In this document: one piece after another, positions 41,635 through 52,159 of the stretch
How positions within the stretch are numbered: the first letter of the stretch is position 1
Layout: every line of letters starts with the position of its first letter
From: Agapetus fuscipes
Lineage: Eukaryota; Arthropoda; Insecta; Trichoptera; Glossosomatidae
Direction of reading: 5' to 3'
NCBI GenBank assembly: GCA_951799405.1
Contig: OX637339.1
Span: 14,322,001-14,386,000 of the forward strand
Length of the DNA: 64,000 nucleotides
Made by a program: the position numbers and the translations under genes
Notes under the pieces: model-generated
Told to the model about the DNA's origin: nothing
Database searches by the model: none
What the model saw: the letters and a program-made list of their open reading frames with translations, nothing else

Positions 41635-41700
41635 CTGCTTGGGATTTGAAACCAGTACATTTTGATATCAAATAGTCACTAGACTACATATTGACTTCCA
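41635..41700 (-). mobile_element. SINE-1 head remnant
   Basis: GGGATTTGAAACCAGTACA, AATAGTCACTAGACTACAT. Degenerate B and A boxes only. Confidence 0.4.
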
Positions 41701-42084
41701 CACTTATTTATATTTTAAGATTAAACACTTTTTTGAACATGTGTTGCAAGTCTTGCAAGTGGTAAAAATAGTTCGAGTGCATTGCGAAATGAAGGCAGAG
41801 ATTTTAAATTATATTATTGTAAATTGGTAGGTATATAAAGTAACCCATTAATATTATCGCGTTTCATGACCTGGCCGCATTCATTTGAAATTAAACATGT
41901 CAGCCGTAAAAACAAATTAAAAAACAACACAAAAAAACGCATCTGTCTCATCTCGCCGATGAATGGCGGTATTTGTGCAGTAAATAAATGAAAATATAAT
42001 GCTTTAAATAAATCATTATTAATTAGAGCAAAATTATTCAATAAATTTAGTTCATTTTACAAAAATAAATTTACGGGGGGTTGC

Positions 42085-42545
42085 ATTTGTCTATAATCTA
42101 AGTTGCAAAGAGATATTTTAAAAATTCTCATTAAATGCATGCCCACAAATAGGCACGCGTAAGTTCGCGCTTACAAATGCTGCATATATGCTGAACATAA
42201 ATGCTGAAACTCTTGCCGACCATCCCTCAAAGAGGGTTTACATTTCATATTACATACGTCAACGTATTCATGCAAGAAAATCTAAATTTGTAGGAAATTT
42301 TGCTAAGCATGAAAATCATCGAGTGTCTATCTATAATCTTAGTTGCAAAGATATATTACACTCATAACTAGTTCGTGCTTACACATGCCGCATGTGGACT
42401 TACCACGTAAAAATCCAAACTCAAATGAACATAAGCCCTGAAACTCTTGCCGACCTTCCTGAAACAGGGGTGACTTTCGCAAATTAAATCATTTTTAACA
42501 GAATGGGTGGTCGGCTTTATACCAAACTATTAATCAAGGAAATGT
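42085..42545 (-). mobile_element. Two family A copies, same orientation
   Basis: 42085-42250 (ATAATCTAAGTTGCAAAGAG) and 42325-42545 (ATAATCTTAGTTGCAAAGAT to ACTATTAATCAAGGAA). Confidence 0.76.
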
Positions 42546-42987
42546 TAATAAAGCATACAATATAGCAAAAGTGGATGAATAAAGAATGTGATGAATAAAT
42601 ATATACATTAGTACAATTTTAAATGGTCAATAATAACAGTTAGTGTTTCTTCCTGTACTGCAGACGCCACGCTCCCATATAAGGTTTTTTCATACGTAAT
42701 AATGTATTTAACATATATTATTCATATAACTTTATGTATGGGCGAAGGAACCTTGGACGGCTTTGATTCATAAAGATCTGGTACTCGCTGGTAAACCGGT
42801 TTCCAGGATGCACATATGTACGCGCGCATATACACGTGTACACCTCCTCCTTCATCGGGTTAGAGCTGCATACACAAGAGTTACATTTCATGTGTGTATG
42901 GATAGATAGGAGCAGAGATATGCTGTGCTGTAGAAATGACTTTTAAAATAAAATATTTCATAGTTTTATTTCACATCCAAAAACCAA

Positions 42988-43195
42988 AATGGTTCACTTT
43001 GCCAATGTCACCCCTGTTTCAGGGAAGGACGGCAAGAGTTGCAGGGTGTATGTCCATTTGAGATTAGGTTTTTATGTTGTAGGTTCACATGCGGCATGTG
43101 CAAGCGCAAACTTGTACGTGTCTGCTTGTGAAAATGCATGTAATGTGAATCTCCAATGTAACATATCTTTGCAACTTAGATTAGATTAGAATAAC
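42988..43195 (+). mobile_element. Family A, reference copy
   Basis: The most abundant repeat of the window (over 35 pieces). Full copies are about 260 bp: TTCCTTGACTTATAGGTTGG, TATGAGGCTGACCACCCAT, ACTGTAAAAATGGTTCAC, TTTGCCAATGTCACCCC, then a hairpin CCCTGTTTCAGGG, AAGGTCGGCAAGAGTTGCAG, TTCATTTGAGATTGGGTTTT, AGGTTCACATGCGGCATGTG, CGTGTCTGCTTGTGGGAATG, ATCTTTGCAACTTAGATTAG. There are no inverted ends and no convincing A or B box. The 3' end carries short tandem repeats ((GATTA)n or TATAGATTATAG), as in non-LTR retroposons. Copies differ in 5' length, as expected of target-primed insertion. This copy lacks the first about 55 bp. Confidence 0.85.
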
Positions 43196-43209
43196 AAATT
43201 GGCAAAAAA

Positions 43210-43300
43210 AAAATGTTTACAACATAAAAACCCAGATATCAAATGAGCATACACCCTACAACTCCTGCTGACCTTCCCTGAAACAGAATTGACCACAAGT
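43210..43300 (-). mobile_element. Family A, middle fragment
   Basis: TTTACAACATAAAAACCCAG, ACTCCTGCTGACCTTCCCTG. Confidence 0.6.
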
Positions 43301-43316
43301 TGACATTTTTTTATAA

Positions 43317-43563
43317 CTGCAAACGCCGTCATCTCCAAATTTTATGATTTTTGAGATAATGATTGAATTTGATTCTGTGCAGTGTAACAAATCATTTGCT
43401 GTGTGCGATATAATGTAAACCTCACTTAATCCTTCGTAATTTTAATTGAAAAAGTATGATTTCGCGCAAACGCCGTCATCTCCAACTGGTGCTGTCGTTT
43501 TCCAAGTTTACAAGTTTATTTTTCTCAAAATCATCGCGTAAGGAATTGACGGCGTTTGCATTT
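43317..43563. mobile_element. MITE with GCAAACGCCGTCA ends
   Basis: GCAAACGCCGTCATCTCC at left, TTGACGGCGTTTGC at right, plus an internal AAACGCCGTCATCTCCAAC at 43467. Interior includes TTTTTGAGATAATGATTG. Confidence 0.6.
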
Positions 43564-43669
43564 ATACGACTCATACACAAAAAATCACATTTTTTAAATC
43601 ACAAATAATAACAGAATACAAAATTATAATTTAAGAAAACCCTTGTCCTAGGCGCCAAAATTACAGATC

Positions 43670-44110
43670 CTACTGTAAAAATTAGTTCACTTTGCCAATA
43701 TCCCCCACACGATGGAGCGATCAAGTGAAGACAGCAGCAGGCTGGAGAGAACTGGAGAAGAGTGGTTGCTTCCACACGTGCCACGACCCTTAGCAATGAG
43801 GAACAAAATTAAGAATAAGCCAATATCACCCCTATTTTGAGGAAGGGCAGCAAGAGTTGCACGGTTTATGTTCATTTGATAATTGGGTTTTTATTTTGTT
43901 TGTAGGAACAAAATATGCATTGAACTTATACGTCACTGCTGCTTGTGGCCATGCATATATAATGAATCTTAAATGAAAGATAATAATCATTGCAACCTCG
44001 TAAACATTTAAAATACACGTGTAAATTCGCGCCTACACATGCTACATTTTTGATTATAAAATTAAAGGCCTAAACTCTAAAAAATATATACTCAGTAATT
44101 CCTATCGCTT
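43670..44110 (+). mobile_element. Family A copy with insert, then an inverted fragment
   Basis: 43670-43708 and 43800-43990 read forward with the words GCCAATATC repeated around a 90-bp insert. 43990-44110 holds weak reverse-strand family A words. Confidence 0.55.
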
Positions 44111-44394
44111 ATCCCTGAAAGACGGGTGATATTGTTCTTCTTTCAGTGTCACTTCTAACAGAGATCGGCGATCGTCATGGCCTTTTTAATTTTAGATGCA
44201 GCGACTCGAAATAGGAACTTGGTACTATTGCCAAATCATTATCGCTGGTTGTTCAGCCACGATATTCTTGGGCGTCTTTGAGATCTTCTCCCCTCAATCT
44301 TTTCCTGTATGATAAGATGGAGAAGACGGTATTTCTCATTCCTCATAACGTGACCGAAGTACATCAGCTTTCTCCGTTTGTTTTTTTTTTTTTA

Positions 44395-44702
44395 AGAAAT
44401 CCTGTGCGAAAGACTCCCTACATTCTAGAGACTCTAGGGGTCTATGACACTTGTTGTAGTGCCGCAGAGGTGTACGAGCTTGGTCGTCGCTACAAAGCGT
44501 CAATACTGAAGCAAGACCTAGTTGCTGTAAGGCTGGATGGAACTTTGGTGGCCGGTCATTGATAAAGGTTAATGAATTTTTCAACCCAACGAAGAGCAAA
44601 TTTGAAAATATAAATGGTTTATTTTTTGTGCTCCGCCGGGATTCGAACCCACAACCTTCCCATTCAGAGTCCGCAGTGTTACCACTGAGCTACGGACCGG
44701 TA
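44395..44702 (-). mobile_element. SINE-1b copy
   Basis: Tail CTGTGCGAAAGACTCCC, ATTCTAGAGACTCTAGGGGT, GCCGCAGAGGTGTACGAGC; then the SINE-1 body and head CCACTGAGCTACGGACCGG. Confidence 0.85.
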
Positions 44703-44989
44703 GAATTTTCGATTTTATCGATTTTTTATGCCCCTTCTATATTGTATCATATTATGTTCTCGTACTTCATACTTCCCTATACCGTTCAGGACTTGTTTTT
44801 AACCTCACATAAAGCCAATGACATCTAAGGAGCTTCCACAGGAGAACAAAACGAAAAAGAAAGTGATTTATATTAATAAAGCAATAAAAAATACAAAGTT
44901 TTTCTTCACGAGTTGACTTTAATATCTCAAGCGCTTTCGGAGTGTTAACACACCATTTTCAAAAAAATTACTGTGTAAGATAAAATGTT

Positions 44990-45112
44990 GTTGAATGAAA
45001 AGTCGTGTGGATAAACTCTCGTGTGACCGATTTGTCCATGGACGAGCTGTCTTTAAACGTTTTATCGTGATCTGTGGTTTTATCTTTGACCGATTTGTCA
45101 TGACACGCTCTG
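44990..45112. mobile_element. FB1 fragment (one arm end)
   Basis: AAAAGTCGTGTGGATAAAC, CTCGTGTGACCGATTTGTCC, ATGGACGAGCTGTCTTTAAA and CTTTGACCGATTTGTC match the terminal 120 bp of FB1. Confidence 0.7.
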
Positions 45113-45486
45113 TTCCGCATATAAGAAAAACACATTTTTGTCACGTGTTTATTTTCTATGCAAGTTTTTATCGACATTTCAATGGAAAAATATTGCATTT
45201 ATAATATGACAAGAAAATACATAATAAAACGGCGCCAATAGTACTTCTTCTTCTTCTTCTGTTTGGCGAATCCCGCGGAGAGCAGGGGCGCCAGTGTCAA
45301 GTATACTGAGTGGGGATTTTGGATGATGGGAAAAGGATACGCTTCAATGGTCACGATACACACATTTGATTTTAAGCAATAATAAAAAGCAAAAAGAGTA
45401 AAAACAAAAAACAAAAAAACGCTTGTAAAACATTATTTGAGGGAATTAAAGAAAATTAACTAAGGAGTTTTTTTGGGTAAAGTAAA

Positions 45487-46450
45487 TTATAATTTTATAT
45501 TGTTGTGGGAAATAAATTTTAGAAACAGAAGGTTAATGGATTTCAAATTTAGGGATAAAAGATAGGAAACATTAACAGGATATTGAATGGAGACGCCAGT
45601 TCTTAGAAAAAGAAAATACAATTGATATAAATGGTGAGAGCAGTTAAAGAAAATGTGGTCTAAATCGCCTATTTCGGTTTTACAGTCGCAAAATGGAGAA
45701 TCAACAACATTAATTTTAAAAAGGTGAGCTGGAGAGCAACAATGGCCAATTCTTATGCGACAAAGGGTAGAAATTTGTTGTTTATTAATAGAATAATTGC
45801 AAAACCATGGGGAATTAGGAAGAGATGGCTGGATGCCAGCGTACCACTTTCCCTTTGTTGAACATGTGGATGACCATAACTCACTCCATACATTTCGAAG
45901 AGAGTGCTTAAATGATGGAATAAGGTCCATAGGGGAGAGAAACGGAAGGCCGGAGATACCGGTCAGGATAGCTTCTTTGGCAAAGCCATCTACCACTTCG
46001 TTACCCACAATTCCACTGTGGCTGGGAATCCAAACCAGATCCACGCTCTTTCCCGAATGCGAGAGGCTGCAAAGGAGGGATCTAATTTTGAGAATAATTG
46101 AAATTGGAGGGCGTTTAAAAGGGAAGGATAGAATATTCTGCAGGACACTTAGGGAGTCTGAGAATATAACAAATTTTTGAGAAATAGTTGTGTGATTGAT
46201 GAATTTGAGAGATTCCAGGATGGCATATGCCTCTGCAGAGAAAATCGTTGCCGTTGCAGGTAACTTAAATTTATAGACAATTGATTGACTTGGACAGTAA
46301 AAAGCTGCACCAACGGCCAATGAATTTGGTGTTTTGGAGCCATCCGTAAAGAGGGATGTCCAATCTTTCCATTTGTTTTCTATTAAATTCTGAAAATTTT
46401 GCTCCTGCGGTGGGTGATCCGTTTTTACAAGTCCTGTGTTTGTATTGACT
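45487..46450 (-). pseudogene. LINE RNase H domain and C-terminal zinc-knuckle-like tail
   Basis: The RNase H signature is complete: FTDGSK (first Asp), AEAYAILESL (Glu), VIFSDSLSVL (second Asp) and PSHSGIVGNEVVDGFAKEA (His and last Asp). All four acidic catalytic positions are kept. After it comes HCCSPAHLF and CDCKTEIGDLDHIFFNC, the Cys/His tail typical of I- and Jockey-group elements. Presence of RNase H favours the I group over Jockey sensu stricto. Confidence 0.9.
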
Positions 46451-47152
46451 GAGGGGAAAAAGTGATGTGTTCAAAAGGGCTTAAAAATAAGGGTAGAATA
46501 TTGGTGCGATTGATGCAACTAAAATAATTTTGAAGCGCCGTTAAGCAGCTAACTAAGATTGGTATATGTTTATGTTTCCAATACGAGTTTTCAATACAGT
46601 ACTTAGACAAAATGTTTAAGGAATCTATGAGCCTATGTGATAGGGAGAAAGTTTTAATTAGAAATTTTTTAGACAGAAAAGAACGACGAAGATTGAGGGG
46701 GGGTTCGCAGCTTTCCAGCTGAAGGGTGTTTGTCGGGGATGATCTCATTGCACCTAGTATAATTCTTAGACCTTGGAATTGAATTTTGTCAATTTTTTTA
46801 AGTAAATTTTTTGAGGCGGTTCCATAGAGAAATGAAGCGTAATCGATTCGACTGCGAATGAGAGCATTATAAAGCAGTTTTTGAGTAGAGGGATGTGCTC
46901 CCCACCAAACACCTGACAAGGCTCGGAGAGGGTTTAGTGTTGCAAGACAGCAGTCAACCAAGTGATTGATATGCGTTGCCCAAGTTAATTTAGAATCCAA
47001 AAAGAGACCCAAAAATTTAACACATTTAGAAATGGGGATTGTATCAGATTTAAAATTAATAAGGATGGGATGAAATTTCCGTCTCCTTGTGAAGAGTACT
47101 GCAGTGCTCTTGGATGGAGTAATTTCTAAGCCGTGGGTGTTAAACCATGTTT
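46421..47152 (-). pseudogene. LINE reverse transcriptase, thumb and connection
   Basis: Continuation of the RT beyond the inserted LTR: IQTWFNTHGLEITPSKS, KFLGLFLDSKLTWATHI, ALIRSRIDYASFLYG, IQFQGLRIILGAMRSSPTN. These are the usual post-catalytic landmarks of I/Jockey elements. The frame meets a stop at about 46425; a single frameshift near 46440-46460 separates it from the RNase H frame. Confidence 0.9.
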
Positions 47153-47156
47153 GTAT

Positions 47157-47671
47157 TGTTACGAAATTAGGGTTCAATTGTCTTCAAATTAAAAATACAC
47201 AGGTCTTCTTCAATAGTTATTTATTTTACACTGTTACAAAATTTATTTTCACACTACTTTCTCGATTATTCCATTGGTTTCGGTTCACTGATCAGATGGC
47301 TTCGATGTGTTTGTTAGTCGCTATGATACTGGCCCGCTCTGCAGGCCATTCGCACCTTTATACTCTTCAGAGCAGTATGATCCAGAACTAAAGTCGCCAG
47401 ACGGTTCCAGAGTAATTATTACTTCTCGATGTTTCACGTACTACCTAGACACAACCAAAATCCTACCTACCAATGCAATACAGTATTCCTATAATTATAA
47501 CAAATACCTACTTAGCCTAGAGAATTCTACACTTATACATAATTATCGATCTTACCTACCAATACTTTTGAGGATTCTTATAACTATAACTATCCATACT
47601 TATTTCAATATTTATATTTACATAACACTATAACTACCCATACTTATTTCAATATTTATATTTACATAACA
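47157..47671 (-). mobile_element. Solo LTR inserted in the LINE reverse transcriptase
   Basis: 515 bp, starting TGTTA and ending TAACA, flanked by a 4-bp duplication GTAT (47153-47156 and 47672-47675). Read on the minus strand it has a tandemly doubled 44-bp start, a TATA-like TATAAAGG in the middle and two AATAAA-type signals near its end, as in an LTR promoter and polyadenylation region. Removing it and one GTAT copy restores the LINE reading frame, which confirms the borders. No internal retrotransposon genes remain, so it is a recombined solo LTR. A 4-bp duplication and TGTTA/TAACA ends fit Gypsy-type elements, but family is inferred. Confidence 0.88.
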
Positions 47672-47675
47672 GTAT

Positions 47676-48492
47676 GTTTTTTATTGAAAAGTTTATGTTC
47701 GAACAAGCAGTATTAATGTTGGAATTAGAGGAGTAAATAACAAAATCATCTGCATATTCCAACATTTTGCAGGATGGAGAGAGGTAAGTGTGCATATCTG
47801 AGGTATATATATTGTACAAAATGGGGCTGAGTACAGATCCTTGCGGTAAGCCCTTCCAAATTGTTCGTTCCATATTGGGATAACCCGGTTGTTGAATTTT
47901 TATGTTTCTAGCAAGTAAAAGATTAACGGTAAACTGAGTTAAGCGGGGAGAGATGCCCAATTTAAGCATTTTAGATCTAAGGACAGGTAATAAGACATTA
48001 TCATAAGCAGATGATATATCTAAGAAGACAGCAACTAGAGAGTCATTCTGTGATAAGGAAATTTGAATATCCGTTACTAATGACGATAATACATCAAGAG
48101 TGCCTTTAGATTTTCTGAAACCGAATTGCGACGGAGAGAGGAGTTGATTGAATTCAACGAAACATTCGATTCTATTTTTAATTAGGCGTTCCACTATTTT
48201 ACCTAGACACGAAGATAAGGCGATGGGGCGGTAGGAAGAGCCATTGTTGGGATCTTTTTTAGGTTTAAGAATTGGTATGATGATTTGGGTTTTCCAAGAC
48301 TTTGGGATTTCACCTGTATCAAAGAAGCAGTTAATTAAGTCCAGAAAGTATTTCAAGCAAGCTGGTGATTTTGTAGAGATGAAGGAGTAAGGGATGCAGT
48401 CTAAGCCTGGGCAGGAATCTTTAGAATTATCTAGAGCGGCCATAAGTTCGTTAATTGTAAATGGAATACTTAGGAAGTCATTTTGTGCAGCT
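47676..48492 (-). pseudogene. LINE reverse transcriptase, fingers and palm
   Basis: Contains the conserved non-LTR RT blocks in order: SWKTQIIIPILKPKKDPNNG, SYRPIALSSCLGKIVERL, QFGFRKSKGT, FLDISSAYDNV (motif A with catalytic Asp), GLPQGSVLSPILYNIYTSD (motif B) and LEYADDFVIYSS (motif C, catalytic YADD intact). The frame is open through this section but is cut about 25 codons after motif C by the solo LTR. The upstream part of the polyprotein is absent because of 5' truncation. Confidence 0.93.
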
Positions 48493-48864
48493 AGGTAGCG
48501 CCAATAGTACTATTCATTTAAAAGAAGAACAGTGTTGACCTTATAAAAAAACAAAGTTCCTCAATAAAAAAATGTATGCCGTGATGTGAGTCATTGTTTG
48601 AAAAAGGAATGCCTAACGTGCATTTGTTTCCGCGTTGGAATGGTTATTTTGAATTCATAATTACCTACATTATCTATGAGCTATGACCCATTCAATTTAA
48701 ATTTGGAATGATGGAGCATTTGCGCGCGCAAAAAGCGATGATTGTGCTTCAGATAATTATGTCTATAATGATGAAATCATTATCTATTCAATGACATTAA
48801 TCGATACTAAAATATATATTTTATTTAATCTTACAGGAAAATTTTGCATTAACTGTGACTTTAT

Positions 48865-49030
48865 CTTAATTCCGCTAGAGGAAGCCAGAGCTTCTACAAA
48901 TATGTCTCCATTTTATTTTGTCCTTGGACACTTTTTTCATCTCCTAAACATTCAACACTCCCTTCATTCATGCTCTTCTTATATTTTTTTCATTCTTCAG
49001 GTTCCAGTCATTTTCAGTCTCATATGATTT
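48865..49030 (-). mobile_element. LINE-B 3' fragment, degraded
   Basis: CCGCTAGAGGAAGCCAGAGC, TTTTGTCCTTGGACAC, CAGGTTCCAGTCATTTTC correspond to the KELCKDRKKW region in reverse. Confidence 0.45.
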
Positions 49031-49391
49031 TAATCCTTGATTAAAGTAAATACTCAAAATAAATAAATATAACTTACTCAGGTAGGTATTGTACCGTTAT
49101 TCCTGCTGTGAAGATAATTATTATGCATTGCAACCCCAGCTGGATCTCGCGGCCAATCACGACGCGTCGCAAAGATTCCAAATTCAAACGTGATGCGCAA
49201 ACCAAAAACAAAAGCACTGCGCACGAGTCGTCGTGCACCCAAGTGACATTTACAATTTTACGACGCTTCAAAATGCCATTTTAACACGATAAAATTAGAT
49301 ATATTGTGAATTTTGCAATTGTCATGTAAAGTTTAGCGTCGGCATGTAAAATTATTGCGAAAATATATGTTTTAAATGTCTTTTTACGTAC

Positions 49392-49446
49392 CTGCTTCTT
49401 GGATAAGACCAAAACGTGGTAGTCAAAATGTTTTGAGTGTTCTTAC
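49392..49446 (-). promoter_or_regulatory. Candidate recursive-splice (ratchet) site with 55-bp RS-exon
   Basis: Read on the minus strand, a pyrimidine tract leads into ttttattttcag immediately followed by GTAAGAAC, so a 3' splice site and a 5' splice site are fused back to back at 49446/49447. This matches the known ratchet-point consensus of long insect introns. A second donor (AAGCAG then GTACGT) lies 55 bp downstream, as in an RS-exon. The 55-bp segment is open in one phase. It is on the same strand as the Ig-gene exons 40 kb away, which would make it part of that gene's long first introns if the gene extends this far. Alternatively it is an ordinary micro-exon or chance. Confidence 0.35.
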
Positions 49447-49749
49447 CTGAAAATAAAAGAAGAACACATAAATTAGTACATTTATTAAATTACAACATTC
49501 AGAAATTTGCGTTTGTGGAATCTGTTTAATTTCACAGGTGAGGAAGTCCTACGGAAGCACTTTACTTGAAATGGAAAATTTCCTGATCCCAAAGGTTTAT
49601 TATTTGCTCGGCAACAAACTTCACAGGATCCATGTCGAGAACGATCTACACGTTTTCTGAAAATTATGTCAAAATCTATTCAGATTTACATTTATATACA
49701 TATCAGTTCAGATTTACATTTTCCCATACTTTCTACACATAAAATATAG

Positions 49750-50010
49750 GTTCTTTAATCTATAATCTAAGTTGCAAGGATATATTCATTCAAAGCTCTC
49801 AGATGTATGCCCACAAACAAACACGTGTAGTTCACGCTTACAAATGCTGATTGTGTACTTACAAATAAAATCCAAACCTCAAATGAACATAAGCCCTGCA
49901 ACTCTTGCCGACATTCCCTGAAACAGGGGTGACATTGGCAAGAGAACCAATTTTTAAAGCATGGGTGGTCAGCCTCATTTCAACTTACAAGTCAAGGAAC
50001 TGACGAGGAT
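49750..50010 (-). mobile_element. Family A, full-length copy
   Basis: TTTAATCTATAATCTAAGTT to ACTTACAAGTCAAGGAAC. Confidence 0.82.
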
Positions 50011-50079
50011 GGAATGTGCCTATCAAATGACTTTTTAATTTTTTATTCAATAGAATACTGCCGCAAGTAAAAAGTTTTA

Positions 50080-50215
50080 GGTTTAAACTCAACTAAAGCG
50101 GTTACTAATTAATGTATGGAAACAAAAACAGCATCTCTAGTGACGCTTTAGTTTCTATACACTTTTTAGTAAACGCTAAAGCCGAGTTTAAACTAATACT
50201 AAATGTGTACAATAT
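50080..50215. mobile_element. MITE-I, copy 3
   Basis: Inverted ends GGTTTAAACTCAACTAAAGC and GTTTAAACTCGGCTTTAGCG. Centre AACAGCATCTCTAGTGACGC, TTTAGTTTCTATACAC. Confidence 0.75.
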
Positions 50216-50509
50216 AATAGATGTATACTATTGAATTGAATTTCAAAGTTAAATTCTCAAAGTTGATTTTGTATTGTCCGATCAGGTTTTGTAGATTGGC
50301 AGCCTATGTCTATTCTGGACACCAAAATTGTAGGTTCAGAATCAATCTCACTAGATAGATGCATTTGTAAGGGGGTCTCGATTATCCGAAGTCTTGATTA
50401 GCCGAACTTAAAACTTTCCCGTTCCTAACGGCGTGTGCCGGCCAAATTATTTACTCAGGATATAAGTAAATTTAATGGTTGTATAAAAGACGTATTTTCC
50501 ACAATAAAG

Positions 50510-50662
50510 ACTAATAAACGAAATAGCGAATGAATGGGATATCCAGAGTCATGATAAAAGGAGAGCTTGTATGAAAAAGATTATGAATCTGGATGAAATG
50601 AAAGAAGTATGTAAGGACCGAAAAAAATGGTGGCTGATCTGTAATGTAGGCGGCTAAGGCCA
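50510..50662 (+). mobile_element. LINE-B 3' fragment
   Basis: ANEWDIQSHDKRRACMKKIM, NLDEMKEVCKDRKKWWLIC, NVGG stop. The closest relative here is 895-1262. Confidence 0.7.
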
Positions 50663-50746
50663 ATAATCAATTTTCATTTTTATGGATGTTTTGTAGATTT
50701 TTTAGTGTTTGTTTGTATAACTGGATGTAATTAATTGCTTGTATTC

Positions 50747-50998
50747 CTTGACTTATAGGTTGGTATGAGGCTTACCACCCATACTGTAAAAAATGGTTCA
50801 CTTTGTCAATGTCACCCCTGTTTCAGGGAAGGTCGGCAAGAGTTGCAGCTAGGGGTTATGTTCATTTGAGATTGGATTTTTATATTGTAGGTCCACATGC
50901 GGCGTGTGAGAGCGCGAAATTATGCTTATCTGCTTGTGGGAATGTATTTAATATGAATCTTAAATGATATCTTTGCAACTTAGATTTAGATTTAGAAG
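50747..50998 (+). mobile_element. Family A, full-length copy
   Basis: ATTCCTTGACTTATAGGTTG to CAACTTAGATTTAGATTTAG. Follows a LINE-B end by about 85 bp. Confidence 0.84.
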
Positions 50999-51374
50999 AC
51001 TTTAAATCAAATCTCATCTATAGGTCAAAAGCTTCCCAATTGGTTTAATTTGTACAAGTCGATACACAAAATGAATTGGACTTCTAGAAAAAGGAAGAAA
51101 CAAAACAAGGATGGCGTCTTGCTGGGTCAGTGATTAAGTAATCGTTGTAGGAGCGTCGACTTGCATGCTCGCCGGCCATCAATTACGAGGTTAGTGACGG
51201 GGTAGCTAGTGGGAAAAAATAATGAAAACGCGGTGGGGTAATGAATACAAATCACCTAGTAGTGGCAACACTGGAAGTAGAGAAATGGGGAAATGGACTA
51301 AGCTGAAGCAAGGATAAATTAGAGCATATTTTAAAATGCTTTTTAAATTCAATGCTTAATGAATGTGAGCTGAG

Positions 51375-51725
51375 TAAAGTATGTAATGGCTTACTTGAGA
51401 GCAATGACTGGAAAGGCACTGAATGATAAAGTTCACAATGATTGGGTGATGGATGAGTGTGATATAAAAGAGAATATGAGAATGATAGCACAAAAAATAC
51501 GATGAGATGGTTTGGACATCTTGAAAGAATGGTTGATGAACGACTAAAGAAGAATGTACCTTCATTGGAAAAGTCAGAGGAAAGCGTGGATGGGGAAGAC
51601 CGAGGAAGGAATGAATAGACCAAATAGGTGAGATTGCGAAAGATAACCTGCAAAGTGAGAATAAGAAAAGAGTATGTATGAGGAAAGTGATGAATGTTGA
51701 AGAGATGAAAGAGATATGCAATAAA
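51375..51725 (+). mobile_element. LINE-B 3' fragment
   Basis: MAYLRAMTGKALNDKVHNDW, VMDECDIKENM, then the WFGH-equivalent after an in-frame stop, and GRGRP-like GWGRPRKE. Directly followed by a LINE-C fragment at 51726. Confidence 0.65.
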
Positions 51726-51935
51726 ACTCAACAGACTGCATTGGCTGGGTCACATCCAGCAATTAGACAATCGTAGCCTAGAAAATATGGTTGTGATGAC
51801 GGACACAAAGACGCAGGACAGTGCAGGGAAGACCCTGATTAAGGTGACTGGTCGGAGAAAGACGTTGGACATGCTACAATGGCAGCTGTCGGTCAAGTAG
51901 GCCAATACCCACCCCGGGTTGTCGTGCCATCGATG
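51726..51935 (+). mobile_element. LINE-C 3' fragment, older copy
   Basis: AGACTGCATTGGCTGGGTCA, ATGGTTGTGATGACGGAC, CCGGAGAAAGACGTTGGAC, CACCCCGGGTTGTCGTGCCA match 62278-62522 with deletions. Confidence 0.72.
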
Positions 51936-52159
51936 ATGAAAAGATAACATGAAAAAGCTGTATCGTGAGCTTTAAAAAAGATGCGCTAGTTCAGAAATAT
52001 CGATTGTCAAATTTTGGACAAGTTCCATTTTACTTTGTGCAGTCTTTTTCATGTCCGACCTAATGAATTTCGCGGCAAACGAACCCCGCTGACTTTTTGG
52101 ACGAGTTCCTAAAAAGAAATTGGGTCAGTGGCGCGAAATGTTTTTAGGTTATTCAATAG

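Larger units (their letters stand above)
40726..42084. other. Featureless AT-rich interval with one family A copy
   Basis: Only the family A copy (41255-41430) and a SINE-1 head remnant are identifiable. Confidence 0.45.
45246..48497 (-). mobile_element. 5'-truncated I/Jockey-group LINE with RNase H, nested solo LTR inside
   Basis: Transcribed right to left. It is flanked by a 14-bp target duplication GCGCCAATAGTACT at 45232-45245 and 48498-48511, so both ends are exact. The 3' end carries a (GAA)n tail (seen as ttcttcttctt on the plus strand). The 5' end begins inside the reverse transcriptase fingers (AAQNDFLSIPFTINEL), so the endonuclease and first ORF are missing. Remaining order: RT, RT thumb/connection, RNase H, zinc-knuckle-like tail. 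One insertion (47157-47671) and one frameshift break it. Another 3' scrap of the same family sits at 29600-29654. Confidence 0.93.

Noticed and set aside
43730..43800. Protein-coding exon within the family A insert
   Set aside because: Only about 90 bp, unclear frame, and GCCAATATC repeats on both sides suggest a duplication.
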